32,645 nt of DNA from the NCBI GenBank assembly GCA_001767945.1, contig MEMN01000046.1, positions 679 through 33,323 of the forward strand, written 5' to 3'. Each line of letters begins with the position of its first letter. Within the stretch, counting starts at the first letter, position 1. The position numbers and the translations under genes were made by a program. This DNA comes from Alphaproteobacteria bacterium RIFCSPHIGHO2_12_FULL_66_14 (GTDB lineage: Bacteria; Pseudomonadota; Alphaproteobacteria; Reyranellales; Reyranellaceae). Positions 8,634 through 16,117 of the stretch are shown here, in pieces. The notes beneath the pieces are model-generated. The model saw only the letters and a program-made list of their open reading frames with translations. It was not told the DNA's origin and searched no databases.

Positions 8634-9212
8634 ATGAGGATCGGAAGCCTGATGAAGCAGACCGTGGGGGTCGGACTACTGCTCTTGTCGGGGTGTGAGG
8701 TTGCTCGCAATGCACGGGACGACTTCGTCCGGTTGACGTCGTCCCAACCTACATCCTCACAAGCGCGCAAGACCACCTCGGCCCCGCCTCAAGTGGCATC
8801 CAGGGCGCGGAGCACGTCGTCACCGGCAACGGACACCTTCGAACCCTCTATTATGGGCAACGGCGCGACCCCCGCGCCCACGACCGAGGCGAACGATACG
8901 CCGACCATAGAACTTGCCGGCACCAGCGAGACCAAGCTACGGGCGCTGCTTGGCGCCCCAACAAGCGAGGAGAATCAGCCACCAGGAAAGCGGTGGCAGT
9001 ACCGCGACGGGAAATGCACGCTGGACGTCCAGCTCTACCCGGACGTCCAAACGAAGCAGTTTGGCACTCTAGCGTACAAGGTGAAGAGCGATGACAACAC
9101 AGATGAAGGACAACGTCTCTGCTTGGCCCAGCTCCAATCCCGGCTTCAGGCCCGACGCAAACGACGCCACCACGGACCGGCGAATCCACCTCGCCTTCGT
9201 CGAGGACGATGA
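8634..9212 (+). CDS. Small putative lipoprotein of unknown function
   Basis: About 192 residues from ATG 8634 (GGAAG 4 bases upstream); ATG 8652 with its own GGAAG is an equal alternative. The N-terminus is a lipoprotein signal (QTVGVGLLLLSGC, lipobox LSGC). A long Ser/Thr/Pro/Ala-rich linker follows (about 35-95), then a compact domain of about 70 residues (TKLRALLGAPTSEE, WQYRDGKCTLDVQLYP, FGTLAYKV). The end is arginine-rich. I do not recognise the family. The compact part has the look of a small periplasmic domain, with LxxLLGxP and a WxY-C-LDVxLYPD motif. Its last 122 bases overlap the response regulator in another frame, so the two are probably translated from one message. The protein could be an accessory sensor of the two-component system, but nothing in the sequence proves that. 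Confidence 0.72.
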   Translation: MRIGSLMKQTVGVGLLLLSGCEVARNARDDFVRLTSSQPTSSQARKTTSAPPQVASRARSTSSPATDTFEPSIMGNGATPAPTTEANDTPTIELAGTSETKLRALLGAPTSEENQPPGKRWQYRDGKCTLDVQLYPDVQTKQFGTLAYKVKSDDNTDEGQRLCLAQLQSRLQARRKRRHHGPANPPRLRRGR

Positions 9213-9891
9213 TGACTACCGCGAGGCCGTGACAGGCGAACTGGGCGATCACGGTTTTGTGGTCGAAAGCTTCGGCGATGGCCCGGCCTTGCTTGACTCT
9301 TTTGCCGCGGGCGGGGAAGCAGAAATCATCCTGCTCGACTGGAACCTGCCCAGTGTATCAGGCATCGATCTCCTGCCGAAGCTTCGCCGCAATGGGATAG
9401 CGCTGCCGGTTGTCTTCCTCACCGGGCGGTCGCAGCCAGTCTACGAGAAGCTCGCCTTCGACCGCGGTGCGCTCGACTTCGTGGACAAGGCTCGCGGTGT
9501 GCCGATCCTGGCGCAACGGCTGAGGTTGATCGCCGAATCGGCCAAGAAGCCCGCAGAGCCGGAATTCGAAGGTAACTTCCATTGCGGTCGCCTGATGCTC
9601 AAGCCTGGCGTGAGCCGTGCCTATTGGGACGATTCCGATATCAATCTCACACTAACCGAATTTAAGATCGTGCATCTTCTGGCCTCGAATGTGGGCCGCT
9701 ACGTAACCTATCGTGCCGTCTACGACTGCATGCATTACGTAGGCTTTATCGCTGGGAGCGGCGAAAATGGCTATCGAACAAACGTCCGCTCCTGCATCAA
9801 GCGGATACGAAACAAGTTCCGCACGATCGATCCAGACTTCGCCGAAATCGACAATTACCAGTCCTTCGGCTACCGATGGGGCAAGACCTAG
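9091..9891 (+). CDS. OmpR/PhoB-type response regulator (ChvI-like)
   Basis: 266 residues. The receiver domain (about 30-150) has the acidic pocket FVEDDDDY, the phospho-acceptor aspartate in IILLDWNLPSVSG, the conserved threonine in VVFLTGRS and the lysine in DFVDKARG. The C-terminal winged helix (about 170-265) includes LTLTEFKIVHLLASN and NGYRTNVRSCIKRIRNKF, resembling ChvI-class regulators. The start at ATG 9091 is supported by AAGGTGAAG; apart from ATG 9103 no in-frame start exists before the receiver domain. The first 30 or so residues are therefore overprinted on the lipoprotein C-terminus. The last 125 bases overlap the histidine kinase. A role in controlling the adjacent exopolysaccharide genes is plausible because ChvI relatives regulate succinoglycan in rhizobia, but it is not shown here. 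Confidence 0.93.
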   Translation: MTTQMKDNVSAWPSSNPGFRPDANDATTDRRIHLAFVEDDDDYREAVTGELGDHGFVVESFGDGPALLDSFAAGGEAEIILLDWNLPSVSGIDLLPKLRRNGIALPVVFLTGRSQPVYEKLAFDRGALDFVDKARGVPILAQRLRLIAESAKKPAEPEFEGNFHCGRLMLKPGVSRAYWDDSDINLTLTEFKIVHLLASNVGRYVTYRAVYDCMHYVGFIAGSGENGYRTNVRSCIKRIRNKFRTIDPDFAEIDNYQSFGYRWGKT

Positions 9892-11413
9892 CTCCCGAAC
9901 ACCGAGCCGGCGATCACCATTCCGCCGGCTCGCCGCGTCACTGACGCTTAAACTGGTTGCTCTGGTAGGCATCTTCGTTGCCCTGCCGGTGGTGCTCTAC
10001 TTTCAGTTCGAAAGCGCCGATCGGCAGATGCGCGAGTTGGTCACGCGCGCCATCCAGGACCGCAGCGGCCTGATTGCCGACGCGCTCAGGCCGGCATTGA
10101 AAGATGCGGACACCGCGGCACCCCTGGCACTCAATAAGGAGCTTGCCCGATACAGCAGCGATGGCACAGTGCTGAAGCTGATGTTCCAGCCCGCCGCCGA
10201 GCGCGCGGCGGGCCGCTTCTACTTTGTTGCCTCGGCCCCACAGATCCGCAGTGATGCCGTTGCCGCCGAGCTCGACGAGCTCGACCATCGCGGTATCCTG
10301 CAGCGCCTCTCTCAGGCATGCATGTGGGACGCCACCGACGAGATCCGCTATCGGCAAGCCGACGGCACCGTGGAGCTCCTGACCTCGATCATTCCGATCC
10401 GTGTCCGCGACAGCTGCTGGGTATTGACCTCGACACATGTCACGTCGGAATTCCTCAATACCTCGATCGGGCGACCATATTGGGAAACGCGAGAGATTCG
10501 CGTGGCGGCGATCATCTACCTCGTCGGCGCCGTTCTGGCGTTCCTGGTGGCGTTCAGCATCCGGCTCAGCCTTCGCCGCTTCCGTACGGTCGCCAACGAA
10601 ATCAGCCAGGGCCGAATCGGCGACCATGCTTTCGCCCGCCGCAACGTCGTGCCCGAGTTGTCGAGCGTGGCGGGCGACTTCGACAAGCTGGTGCATGATC
10701 TGAGACGTGTTTCGCGCCAGATCAGGCAGTCCGCCGAGGACAATGCACACTCCTTCAAGACACCGCTTGCCGCCATCCAATCGGCGTTGCAACCGGTACG
10801 GCGCGCCATCCCCGAGAACGACCCCCGTGCGCGGCGAGCTATCGAGATCGTCGATTCCTCGCTGACACGGCTACTCGCTCTGGTGAATGCCGCGCAGCAC
10901 TATGACATCAGCACTGCAGAGATGCTCGAGGCACCGCGCCTGCCGATCGACGTCACCGAAGTGGTCGGCGAAGCCGTCCGCCACTTCCGCGAGATCCTGG
11001 CCAGCCGCGACATCCGCCTGATCCGCCGCCTCGACGATGGCGTCGTGGTCCGCGCTGGCCGAGGCATGCTTGAACTCGTGCTGCAAAACGTGCTGGAGAA
11101 CGCGACCAGCTTCTCGCCGCCAGGCAGTACCATCGTGGTGACGCTGACCGCCAACGAGGAAACGGCCGAACTGCAGATCGACGATGAAGGGCCGGGGATC
11201 GATCCGGCCAAGATCGACCATGTCTTCGAGCGCTACTTCTCGTCACGCCCCAGAGATGCCGAGGGCAGTGGCGAGCCCGGCGAGCATTCCGGCCTCGGGC
11301 TCTGGATGGTGCGCCGGAATGTCGAGGCGCTCGGTGGTCAGGTAAGCGCTTCCAACCGAATCGGCGGTGGCCTTTCGGTTGTCATTGTTCTGCCGCGCAG
11401 TGGTCATCGGTAG
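9767..11413 (+). CDS. Membrane sensor histidine kinase (ChvG/PhoQ-like)
   Basis: 548 residues. A hydrophilic Ser/Thr/Pro/Arg-rich N-terminus (1-55) precedes transmembrane segment 1 (LTLKLVALVGIFVALPVVLY, about 59-79). A periplasmic sensor region (about 80-240), a second membrane segment (VAAIIYLVGAVLAFLVAFSI, about 245-266) and a HAMP-type linker follow. The phospho-acceptor histidine is in EDNAHSFKTPLAAIQ. The ATPase domain has the N box (LVLQNVLENATSF), G1 (DDEGPGIDP), F box (VFERYFSS) and G2 (HSGLGLWMV). ATG 9767 has GGGAGCGGCGAAA just upstream, and the frame offers no other ATG, GTG or TTG before the first membrane helix. The gene therefore overlaps the response regulator by 125 bases. 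It should phosphorylate that regulator. Confidence 0.93.
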   Translation: MAIEQTSAPASSGYETSSARSIQTSPKSTITSPSATDGARPSSRTPSRRSPFRRLAASLTLKLVALVGIFVALPVVLYFQFESADRQMRELVTRAIQDRSGLIADALRPALKDADTAAPLALNKELARYSSDGTVLKLMFQPAAERAAGRFYFVASAPQIRSDAVAAELDELDHRGILQRLSQACMWDATDEIRYRQADGTVELLTSIIPIRVRDSCWVLTSTHVTSEFLNTSIGRPYWETREIRVAAIIYLVGAVLAFLVAFSIRLSLRRFRTVANEISQGRIGDHAFARRNVVPELSSVAGDFDKLVHDLRRVSRQIRQSAEDNAHSFKTPLAAIQSALQPVRRAIPENDPRARRAIEIVDSSLTRLLALVNAAQHYDISTAEMLEAPRLPIDVTEVVGEAVRHFREILASRDIRLIRRLDDGVVVRAGRGMLELVLQNVLENATSFSPPGSTIVVTLTANEETAELQIDDEGPGIDPAKIDHVFERYFSSRPRDAEGSGEPGEHSGLGLWMVRRNVEALGGQVSASNRIGGGLSVVIVLPRSGHR

Positions 11414-11423
11414 CAACCAGCGG

Positions 11424-11439
11424 ACCACAGGTTGATCAC
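11424..11439 (+). promoter_or_regulatory. EPS box 2, upstream of manC
   Basis: ACCACAGGTTGATCAC matches the box consensus at all 16 positions and ends 66 bases before the manC ATG. The 17 bases 11426-11442 recur exactly, inverted, at 28658-28674 ahead of the minus-strand sugar operon. A weak -10-like TAGCTT starts 24 bases after the core. Confidence 0.65.
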
Positions 11440-11505
11440 TGGTCGCTGGGCCGGGTGGTGCCTAGCTTCCGGCTTGGCGAACGTCTCGCTGCGGCAGGGA
11501 GTTCC

Positions 11506-12972
11506 ATGGATACCGTCACCAGCCTCGCGCGATTCCAGCAACTGGGCTCGGCGCAGATTCATCCCGTCATCCTGTCGGGCGGCGCCGGTACACGGCTGTG
11601 GCCGCTCTCGCGCGCGGCATATCCCAAGCAGCTTCTAAAGCTCGTTTCGGACCGCTCGTTGCTGCAGGAGACCGCGGCGCGCGGTTTGGCCGACGTCGGC
11701 TTCGCGCCGCCTGTCGTCGTCTGCAACGAGGACCATCGCTTCCTGGTCACCGACCAACTTGAGGAGATCGGCATCAGGCCTCAGGTGATCCTGCTGGAAC
11801 CGCTGGCCCGCAACACCGGGCCGGCCATCGCCGCGGCGGCGCTGTGGCTTCAGGCACGTGATCCCGACGCCCTGATGCTGGTGCAGCCCTCTGACCACGT
11901 CATTGGTGCGCTGCCCGAGTTCCACGGCGCAGCCATGCGCGGACTGGCCGCCGCCCAAGCCGGCCGTCTCGTGACGTTTGGCATCAAACCCGGCCGACCC
12001 GAGACGGGCTACGGCTACATCCAGGCAAGCGACCCACTCGAGGGTATCGACGACGGTGTGCTGGGCGTCGACCGGTTCGTCGAAAAGCCCGATCGGGCCA
12101 CCGCGCAGCGCTTCATCGACAGCGGCGCATTCTACTGGAACAGCGGCATCTTCCTCCTGAGCGCACGCACTTATCTCGACGAACTGGCCCAGATCAACGC
12201 CGCGATGTTCGAGGCCTGCCGAGCCGCCGTCACGGAGGGCCGCGAAGAAGCCAGTTGTGTGCGCCTCGACGTCCGGCATTTCGCCCAAGCGCCCGCTCTG
12301 TCGATCGACCACGCCGTGATGGAACACACCGAGCGTGCCGCCGTCGTGCCAGTGGACATGGCCTGGAGCGACGTCGGCTCCTGGTCGGCTTTGCAGGGCA
12401 TCGGCGCCGCTGACGCGGAGGGCAATGTCGTGCGCGGGGACGTGATCCACCAAGGAGTGAAGAACTGCTACTTGCGTTCGGAGGGGCGCCTGGTTGCCGC
12501 GATCGGACTGGAGAACATCACCGTGGTGGCGACGGACGACGCCGTCCTGGTTGCCGGTGCCGGCGAAGCAAATGCGGTTTCTCGTGTCGTCGAGACCCTG
12601 CGCCAGCAGAACCGGCCGGAGCCCCACCAACACACGACCTGTCATCGCCCCTGGGGCGACTACCGCACGGTCGACTCCGGCGAGCGCTTCCAGGTTAAAC
12701 GCATAACGGTGAAGCCGGGGGGCAAACTCAGCCTCCAGAAGCACTACCACCGCGCAGAGCATTGGGTCGTGGTCCGTGGCACGGCGATCGTGCAGTGCGG
12801 CGAGGAGCGCAGGCTGCTGCACGAAAATCAGTCGATCTACATCCCGATCGGCACCGAACATCGCCTGGAGAACCCGGGCAAACTGCCCCTGCAGCTGATC
12901 GAAGTGCAGTCCGGCGCCTATCTTGGTGAAGACGACATCGTGCGGATGTCGGACACCTACGGCCGCGTTTGA
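11506..12972 (+). CDS. manC: Mannose-1-phosphate guanylyltransferase / mannose-6-phosphate isomerase, type II
   Basis: A 488-residue bifunctional enzyme of the ManC/AlgA/XanB class. It interconverts fructose-6-phosphate and mannose-6-phosphate and makes GDP-mannose from mannose-1-phosphate and GTP. The N-terminal nucleotidyltransferase has the signature HPVILSGGAGTRLWPLSR and the sugar-binding FVEKPDRATAQ. The C-terminal cupin carries the isomerase motif QKHYHRAEHW. The length is normal for the fused type. ATG 11506 is preceded by GCAGGGAG; the track's earlier start lacks this. Its product feeds Gmd and Fcl (25414-27442) to yield GDP-L-fucose. The phosphomannomutase that links the two activities is not in this window. 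It is followed by a 27-base tandem duplication and the next box, so it is probably transcribed alone. Confidence 0.95.
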   Translation: MDTVTSLARFQQLGSAQIHPVILSGGAGTRLWPLSRAAYPKQLLKLVSDRSLLQETAARGLADVGFAPPVVVCNEDHRFLVTDQLEEIGIRPQVILLEPLARNTGPAIAAAALWLQARDPDALMLVQPSDHVIGALPEFHGAAMRGLAAAQAGRLVTFGIKPGRPETGYGYIQASDPLEGIDDGVLGVDRFVEKPDRATAQRFIDSGAFYWNSGIFLLSARTYLDELAQINAAMFEACRAAVTEGREEASCVRLDVRHFAQAPALSIDHAVMEHTERAAVVPVDMAWSDVGSWSALQGIGAADAEGNVVRGDVIHQGVKNCYLRSEGRLVAAIGLENITVVATDDAVLVAGAGEANAVSRVVETLRQQNRPEPHQHTTCHRPWGDYRTVDSGERFQVKRITVKPGGKLSLQKHYHRAEHWVVVRGTAIVQCGEERRLLHENQSIYIPIGTEHRLENPGKLPLQLIEVQSGAYLGEDDIVRMSDTYGRV

Positions 12973-13023
12973 GGCCGGCCCGATGCCCGTGATGTCTGGG
13001 GCCGGCCCGATGCCCGTGATGTC
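12973..13023 (+). repeat. Tandem duplication, 24-base unit with 27-base period
   Basis: GGCCGGCCCGATGCCCGTGA plus TGTC occurs at 12973-12996 and again without mismatch at 13000-13023, separated by TGG. It begins directly after the manC stop and abuts EPS box 3. An exact copy implies a recent slippage duplication or a selected double site. Confidence 0.9.
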
Positions 13024-13036
13024 CCGGATTGGTCAC
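13021..13036 (+). promoter_or_regulatory. EPS box 3, upstream of the export operon
   Basis: GTCCCGGATTGGTCAC matches 12 of 16 box positions with an intact TTGGTCAC core. It lies 101 bases before the OPX lipoprotein ATG, further than the other boxes. A possible -10, TATGTG, begins 24 bases after the core. Its first three bases overlap the tandem duplication. Confidence 0.45.
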
Positions 13037-13137
13037 ACCGCCCGAACCTGGTCGCGCGTTATGTGATTGAGCTGGCTCGCGGCTCCCATCTCTCGGGGTG
13101 CGCGGGGCCAGCGTCATCCTGCCTACAGGTGAAAGAC

Positions 13138-13803
13138 ATGCTGGCTGACACCTTCCCTATCGCCTTCATGCGCCGCTGGCGCCTGCTGTGGGCGATGCTT
13201 GCGCTCGCGTTCCCTTTGGCCGCCTGCGAGACCGACCCGACCCCGATTGTTGAAGACTCGCCGTCCGCCGAAGCGGGTCTTCAGCTGACTTCGACGAGCA
13301 TGCCCGGTGGCCGATCCCGCGCTGGCTCGGGCAACGCCATCTCCGACTACCGGCTCGGACCAAATGACCGAACTCGGATCATAGTCTTCGGCCAACCTGG
13401 TCTCACCGGAGAGTTCGTGCTCGATGGCGCTGGTGTACTGGCCTTCCCGCTGATCGGCAGCGTGCCCGCCAACGGCATGACGCCCCGCGAACTCCAACAG
13501 GCGATTGCCGCCAAGCTCGATCCGCAGTACCTGCGCGACCCCAACGTGACGGTCGAGGTACTGACGCGCCGGCCCTTTTACGTTCTGGGCGAGGTACAGA
13601 AACCCGGCAACTATCCCTACGTCACCGGCATAACCGCGCTCCACGCCGTGGCGATGGCCGGCGGATATACCTATAGAGCCAAGACCACCGGGTACTACAT
13701 CAAGCGTCTCAATGGTGACGGCAAGATGGTCCGCGTCGTCGCCAAACCCGAGACGATTATCCGCCCAGGCGACACCCTCGAAGTACGCGAGCGGTACTTC
13801 TGA
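13138..13803 (+). CDS. Short OPX polysaccharide export lipoprotein (Wza/GumB-like)
   Basis: 221 residues from ATG 13138, which has AGGTGAAAG just before it. The lipoprotein signal ends in FPLAAC (cysteine about 30), so it should be anchored to the outer membrane. A Poly_export domain follows (about 70-145; DYRLGPNDRTRIIVFGQPGLTGEF, quoted in part as a recognition block), then a single SLBB-like domain (about 150-215; FYVLGEVQKPGNYPY and AMAGGYTYRAKTTGYYIKR), closing with RPGDTLEVRERYF. E. coli Wza is about 380 residues and ends in the helix that forms the outer-membrane pore; this protein stops before such a helix. It therefore probably needs another outer-membrane channel. Its stop overlaps the start of the autokinase gene (TGATG), which indicates translational coupling. 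Confidence 0.92.
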   Translation: MLADTFPIAFMRRWRLLWAMLALAFPLAACETDPTPIVEDSPSAEAGLQLTSTSMPGGRSRAGSGNAISDYRLGPNDRTRIIVFGQPGLTGEFVLDGAGVLAFPLIGSVPANGMTPRELQQAIAAKLDPQYLRDPNVTVEVLTRRPFYVLGEVQKPGNYPYVTGITALHAVAMAGGYTYRAKTTGYYIKRLNGDGKMVRVVAKPETIIRPGDTLEVRERYF

Positions 13804-16112
13804 TGGTGCATATGCCCGACCAGCCCCAGCGGTTGACGCGCCGCGGCGCCTTCCTGCGCCCGGTGCCGTCAACGGCCCGCTACTATCCGGCCGAGCCGGC
13901 GTTGCGTGTGGCAACGTCCGGCGAGGCGGAGGGATTTGCCGAGACACTGCGCAAGTTGTGGCGGCAGCGGGGGCTGATCCTCGCCTGTACGGCGGTATTG
14001 GGCGGCGTGGCCGTGGCAGCGGCGTGGTCGATGCCTTCCTACTACGTCTCGGAGGCAAGGGTCCTTGTCGGCATCCAGGCGCCACGGGTGCTCAACGTCG
14101 AAGCCGTTCTGGCCGATATCAGTCCGGACGCCGAGCGCGTGCAGAACGAGGGCTTCATCCTCCAGTCCCGCGACATCGCCCGGCAGGTGATCGACCAGCT
14201 GAAGCTCAAGGACGACCCCGAATTCAATCCCGAGCTGCGCCAACCATCCCTGTGGGCGCGCCTTTTCGACTTTCGCGGCATGCTGCCCAAAACTGTTACT
14301 GCGTGGTTCGATCGCCTGCTGCCGCCAAAGCGGGTCGAGGCGCCGCTGCCCGACAGTGCGCTGGCAGTGATCCGCAACGATCGGATGATCGACATCCTGC
14401 TGTCGCACGTCGACGTATCGACGCTCGGGCGCAGTCACGTGCTCAGCATCAAAGCCGAGGCACAGAAGTCCGCGACCGCCGCCAGTGTCGCCAATGCGCT
14501 GGCTGAGCGCTACCTCGAGCACCAGCGCAGCGAGAAGATCGCGTCGATGGACAGGGTCGACAAATTCCTGCTGGGACGGATCGCCGAGTTGCGCGGGCAG
14601 GTTCGCAAATCCGACCAGGCCGTCGAGGACTACCGACGATCCAACGACCTCTACAAGAGCGCCGGCAGCGGCGTCACCGCCCAACAGCTGACCGAACTCA
14701 ACACCCAGCTTCTCACCGCGCAGACGGCCAAGGCAGAAGCCGAGTCAAAACTCCACGAGGCCCAGGAGATGCGCAAGGGCGGGCTTGACGGCGAGAGCGT
14801 GCCCGAGGTGCTGCGTTCGCCGCTGATCGCCGCGCTCAAGCAGCAGCTTGCCGATTCCGAAAGGCGCGGCGCCGAACTGTCGGCTTCGCTCGGCAACCGT
14901 CACCCCTCCATGGCGAAGGCCCAGGCCGAAATTGCCAACATTCAGCGCCGCGTCAATGCTGAGGTGGCGAAGGTCATCGATGGACTGTCGCGTGAAGCCC
15001 GGTCGGCCGACGCAAGGTACGAAGCGCTGGCCAAGAACTTCGAGCGCCTGAAACTGCAAATGGGAGCCGTGAACGACCAGTCGATCCAGCTCGAAGCGCT
15101 GGAGCGCGACGCGGTGGTGAACCGGAATCTGCTGGAGGCCATGCTGTCTCGCGCCAAGCAGACGATAGGGGCGGAGGACATTCTACAAGCCAACGCCAAG
15201 CTCGTGTCGCCAGCCGCCCCTGCGGCAGCTCCGAGCTATCCGCCGAAGTCACTGATCGCCCTGCTCGGCGTGGCCGGTGGCCTGATGGTCGGCGCGGCAA
15301 TTGCGCTGTTTCGCGAGAATGGCGACCACACATTCCGGCGCGCCGATCAGATCGAGGCGGTGACCGGGCTGCCGGTGATCGCGATGGTCCCACAACTCAG
15401 CGGGCGCGCGCCGCCCGCGATGCAGCCGCTGCGGCAACCGACTTCTGCCTATAGTGAGGCGTTGCGTCGGCTTCATATTGGCGTCGAACTCTCCGAGGCG
15501 GCCGAGTCGCCACGCACGATCCTGTTCAGCTCGGCCACCCCGGCGGAGGGGAAATCGGTCATGGTAGCCTCCCTTGGCCGCCTACTGGCCAGCAATGGCA
15601 AGCGCGTACTGCTGATCGATTGCGACTGGCGCAACCCCCGCCTGCATCAGATCTTCCATTGCTCCAACCGCGAGGGATTGGCCAGCCTGTTGACCGACAA
15701 GCCGGCGAACCTCGACGAGGTCATTCACCACGATGCCATATCCGGTCTCGACGTCATGACGGCCGGTCCATGGAGTCCCCGCTCGGCCCACCTCCTGAGT
15801 TCGGACCGTATGCGCCACCTGCTCGAGGCCGTCGCCGCGCACTATGAGTTCGTGCTCGTGGACACATCTCCCGCCTTGGTTACAGCCGACGTGCTGGCGC
15901 TGGCGCGCGTGGTCGAAAAGGTCGTCTTCGTGGTGCGCTGGGGCCACACCCGTCAGGAAAACGTGCTCGATGCTCTGAAGCAGATCATAGAAGCGCAAGG
16001 CGATGTTGCCGGAGTGGTGATGTCGCGCGTTGTGTCAAAGCAGTACCGTCAATACGGCCATCGCGACCCGTTCTATGAATTCGTCCGGCCAAGTCGGGCC
16101 ACCGTCGGGTGA
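13803..16112 (+). CDS. Polysaccharide co-polymerase with tyrosine autokinase domain (Wzc/ExoP-like)
   Basis: 769 residues. An N-terminal Wzz domain has its first membrane helix at about 60-80 (LILACTAVLGGVAVAAAWSM). A long periplasmic coiled-coil region follows (about 220-420), then the GNVR-type segment and the second helix (SLIALLGVAGGLMVGAAIAL, about 480-500). The cytoplasmic BY-kinase carries Walker A (SSATPAEGKS), Walker A' (VLLIDCDWRNP) and Walker B (FVLVDTSP). The tail QYRQYGHRDPFYEF has three tyrosines as candidate autophosphorylation sites, a smaller cluster than in E. coli Wzc. It should set chain length and couple polymerisation to export through the OPX lipoprotein encoded just upstream. 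No Wzb-type phosphatase gene is nearby. Confidence 0.94.
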   Translation: MVHMPDQPQRLTRRGAFLRPVPSTARYYPAEPALRVATSGEAEGFAETLRKLWRQRGLILACTAVLGGVAVAAAWSMPSYYVSEARVLVGIQAPRVLNVEAVLADISPDAERVQNEGFILQSRDIARQVIDQLKLKDDPEFNPELRQPSLWARLFDFRGMLPKTVTAWFDRLLPPKRVEAPLPDSALAVIRNDRMIDILLSHVDVSTLGRSHVLSIKAEAQKSATAASVANALAERYLEHQRSEKIASMDRVDKFLLGRIAELRGQVRKSDQAVEDYRRSNDLYKSAGSGVTAQQLTELNTQLLTAQTAKAEAESKLHEAQEMRKGGLDGESVPEVLRSPLIAALKQQLADSERRGAELSASLGNRHPSMAKAQAEIANIQRRVNAEVAKVIDGLSREARSADARYEALAKNFERLKLQMGAVNDQSIQLEALERDAVVNRNLLEAMLSRAKQTIGAEDILQANAKLVSPAAPAAAPSYPPKSLIALLGVAGGLMVGAAIALFRENGDHTFRRADQIEAVTGLPVIAMVPQLSGRAPPAMQPLRQPTSAYSEALRRLHIGVELSEAAESPRTILFSSATPAEGKSVMVASLGRLLASNGKRVLLIDCDWRNPRLHQIFHCSNREGLASLLTDKPANLDEVIHHDAISGLDVMTAGPWSPRSAHLLSSDRMRHLLEAVAAHYEFVLVDTSPALVTADVLALARVVEKVVFVVRWGHTRQENVLDALKQIIEAQGDVAGVVMSRVVSKQYRQYGHRDPFYEFVRPSRATVG

Positions 16113-16117
16113 GCTCC

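Noticed and set aside
11635-12861. 408-residue antisense ORF in manC, and similar long antisense ORFs at 21418-22641, 22827-23858 and 9938-10792
   Set aside because: All are exact shadows of recognisable plus-strand genes and lack ribosome sites and family motifs.
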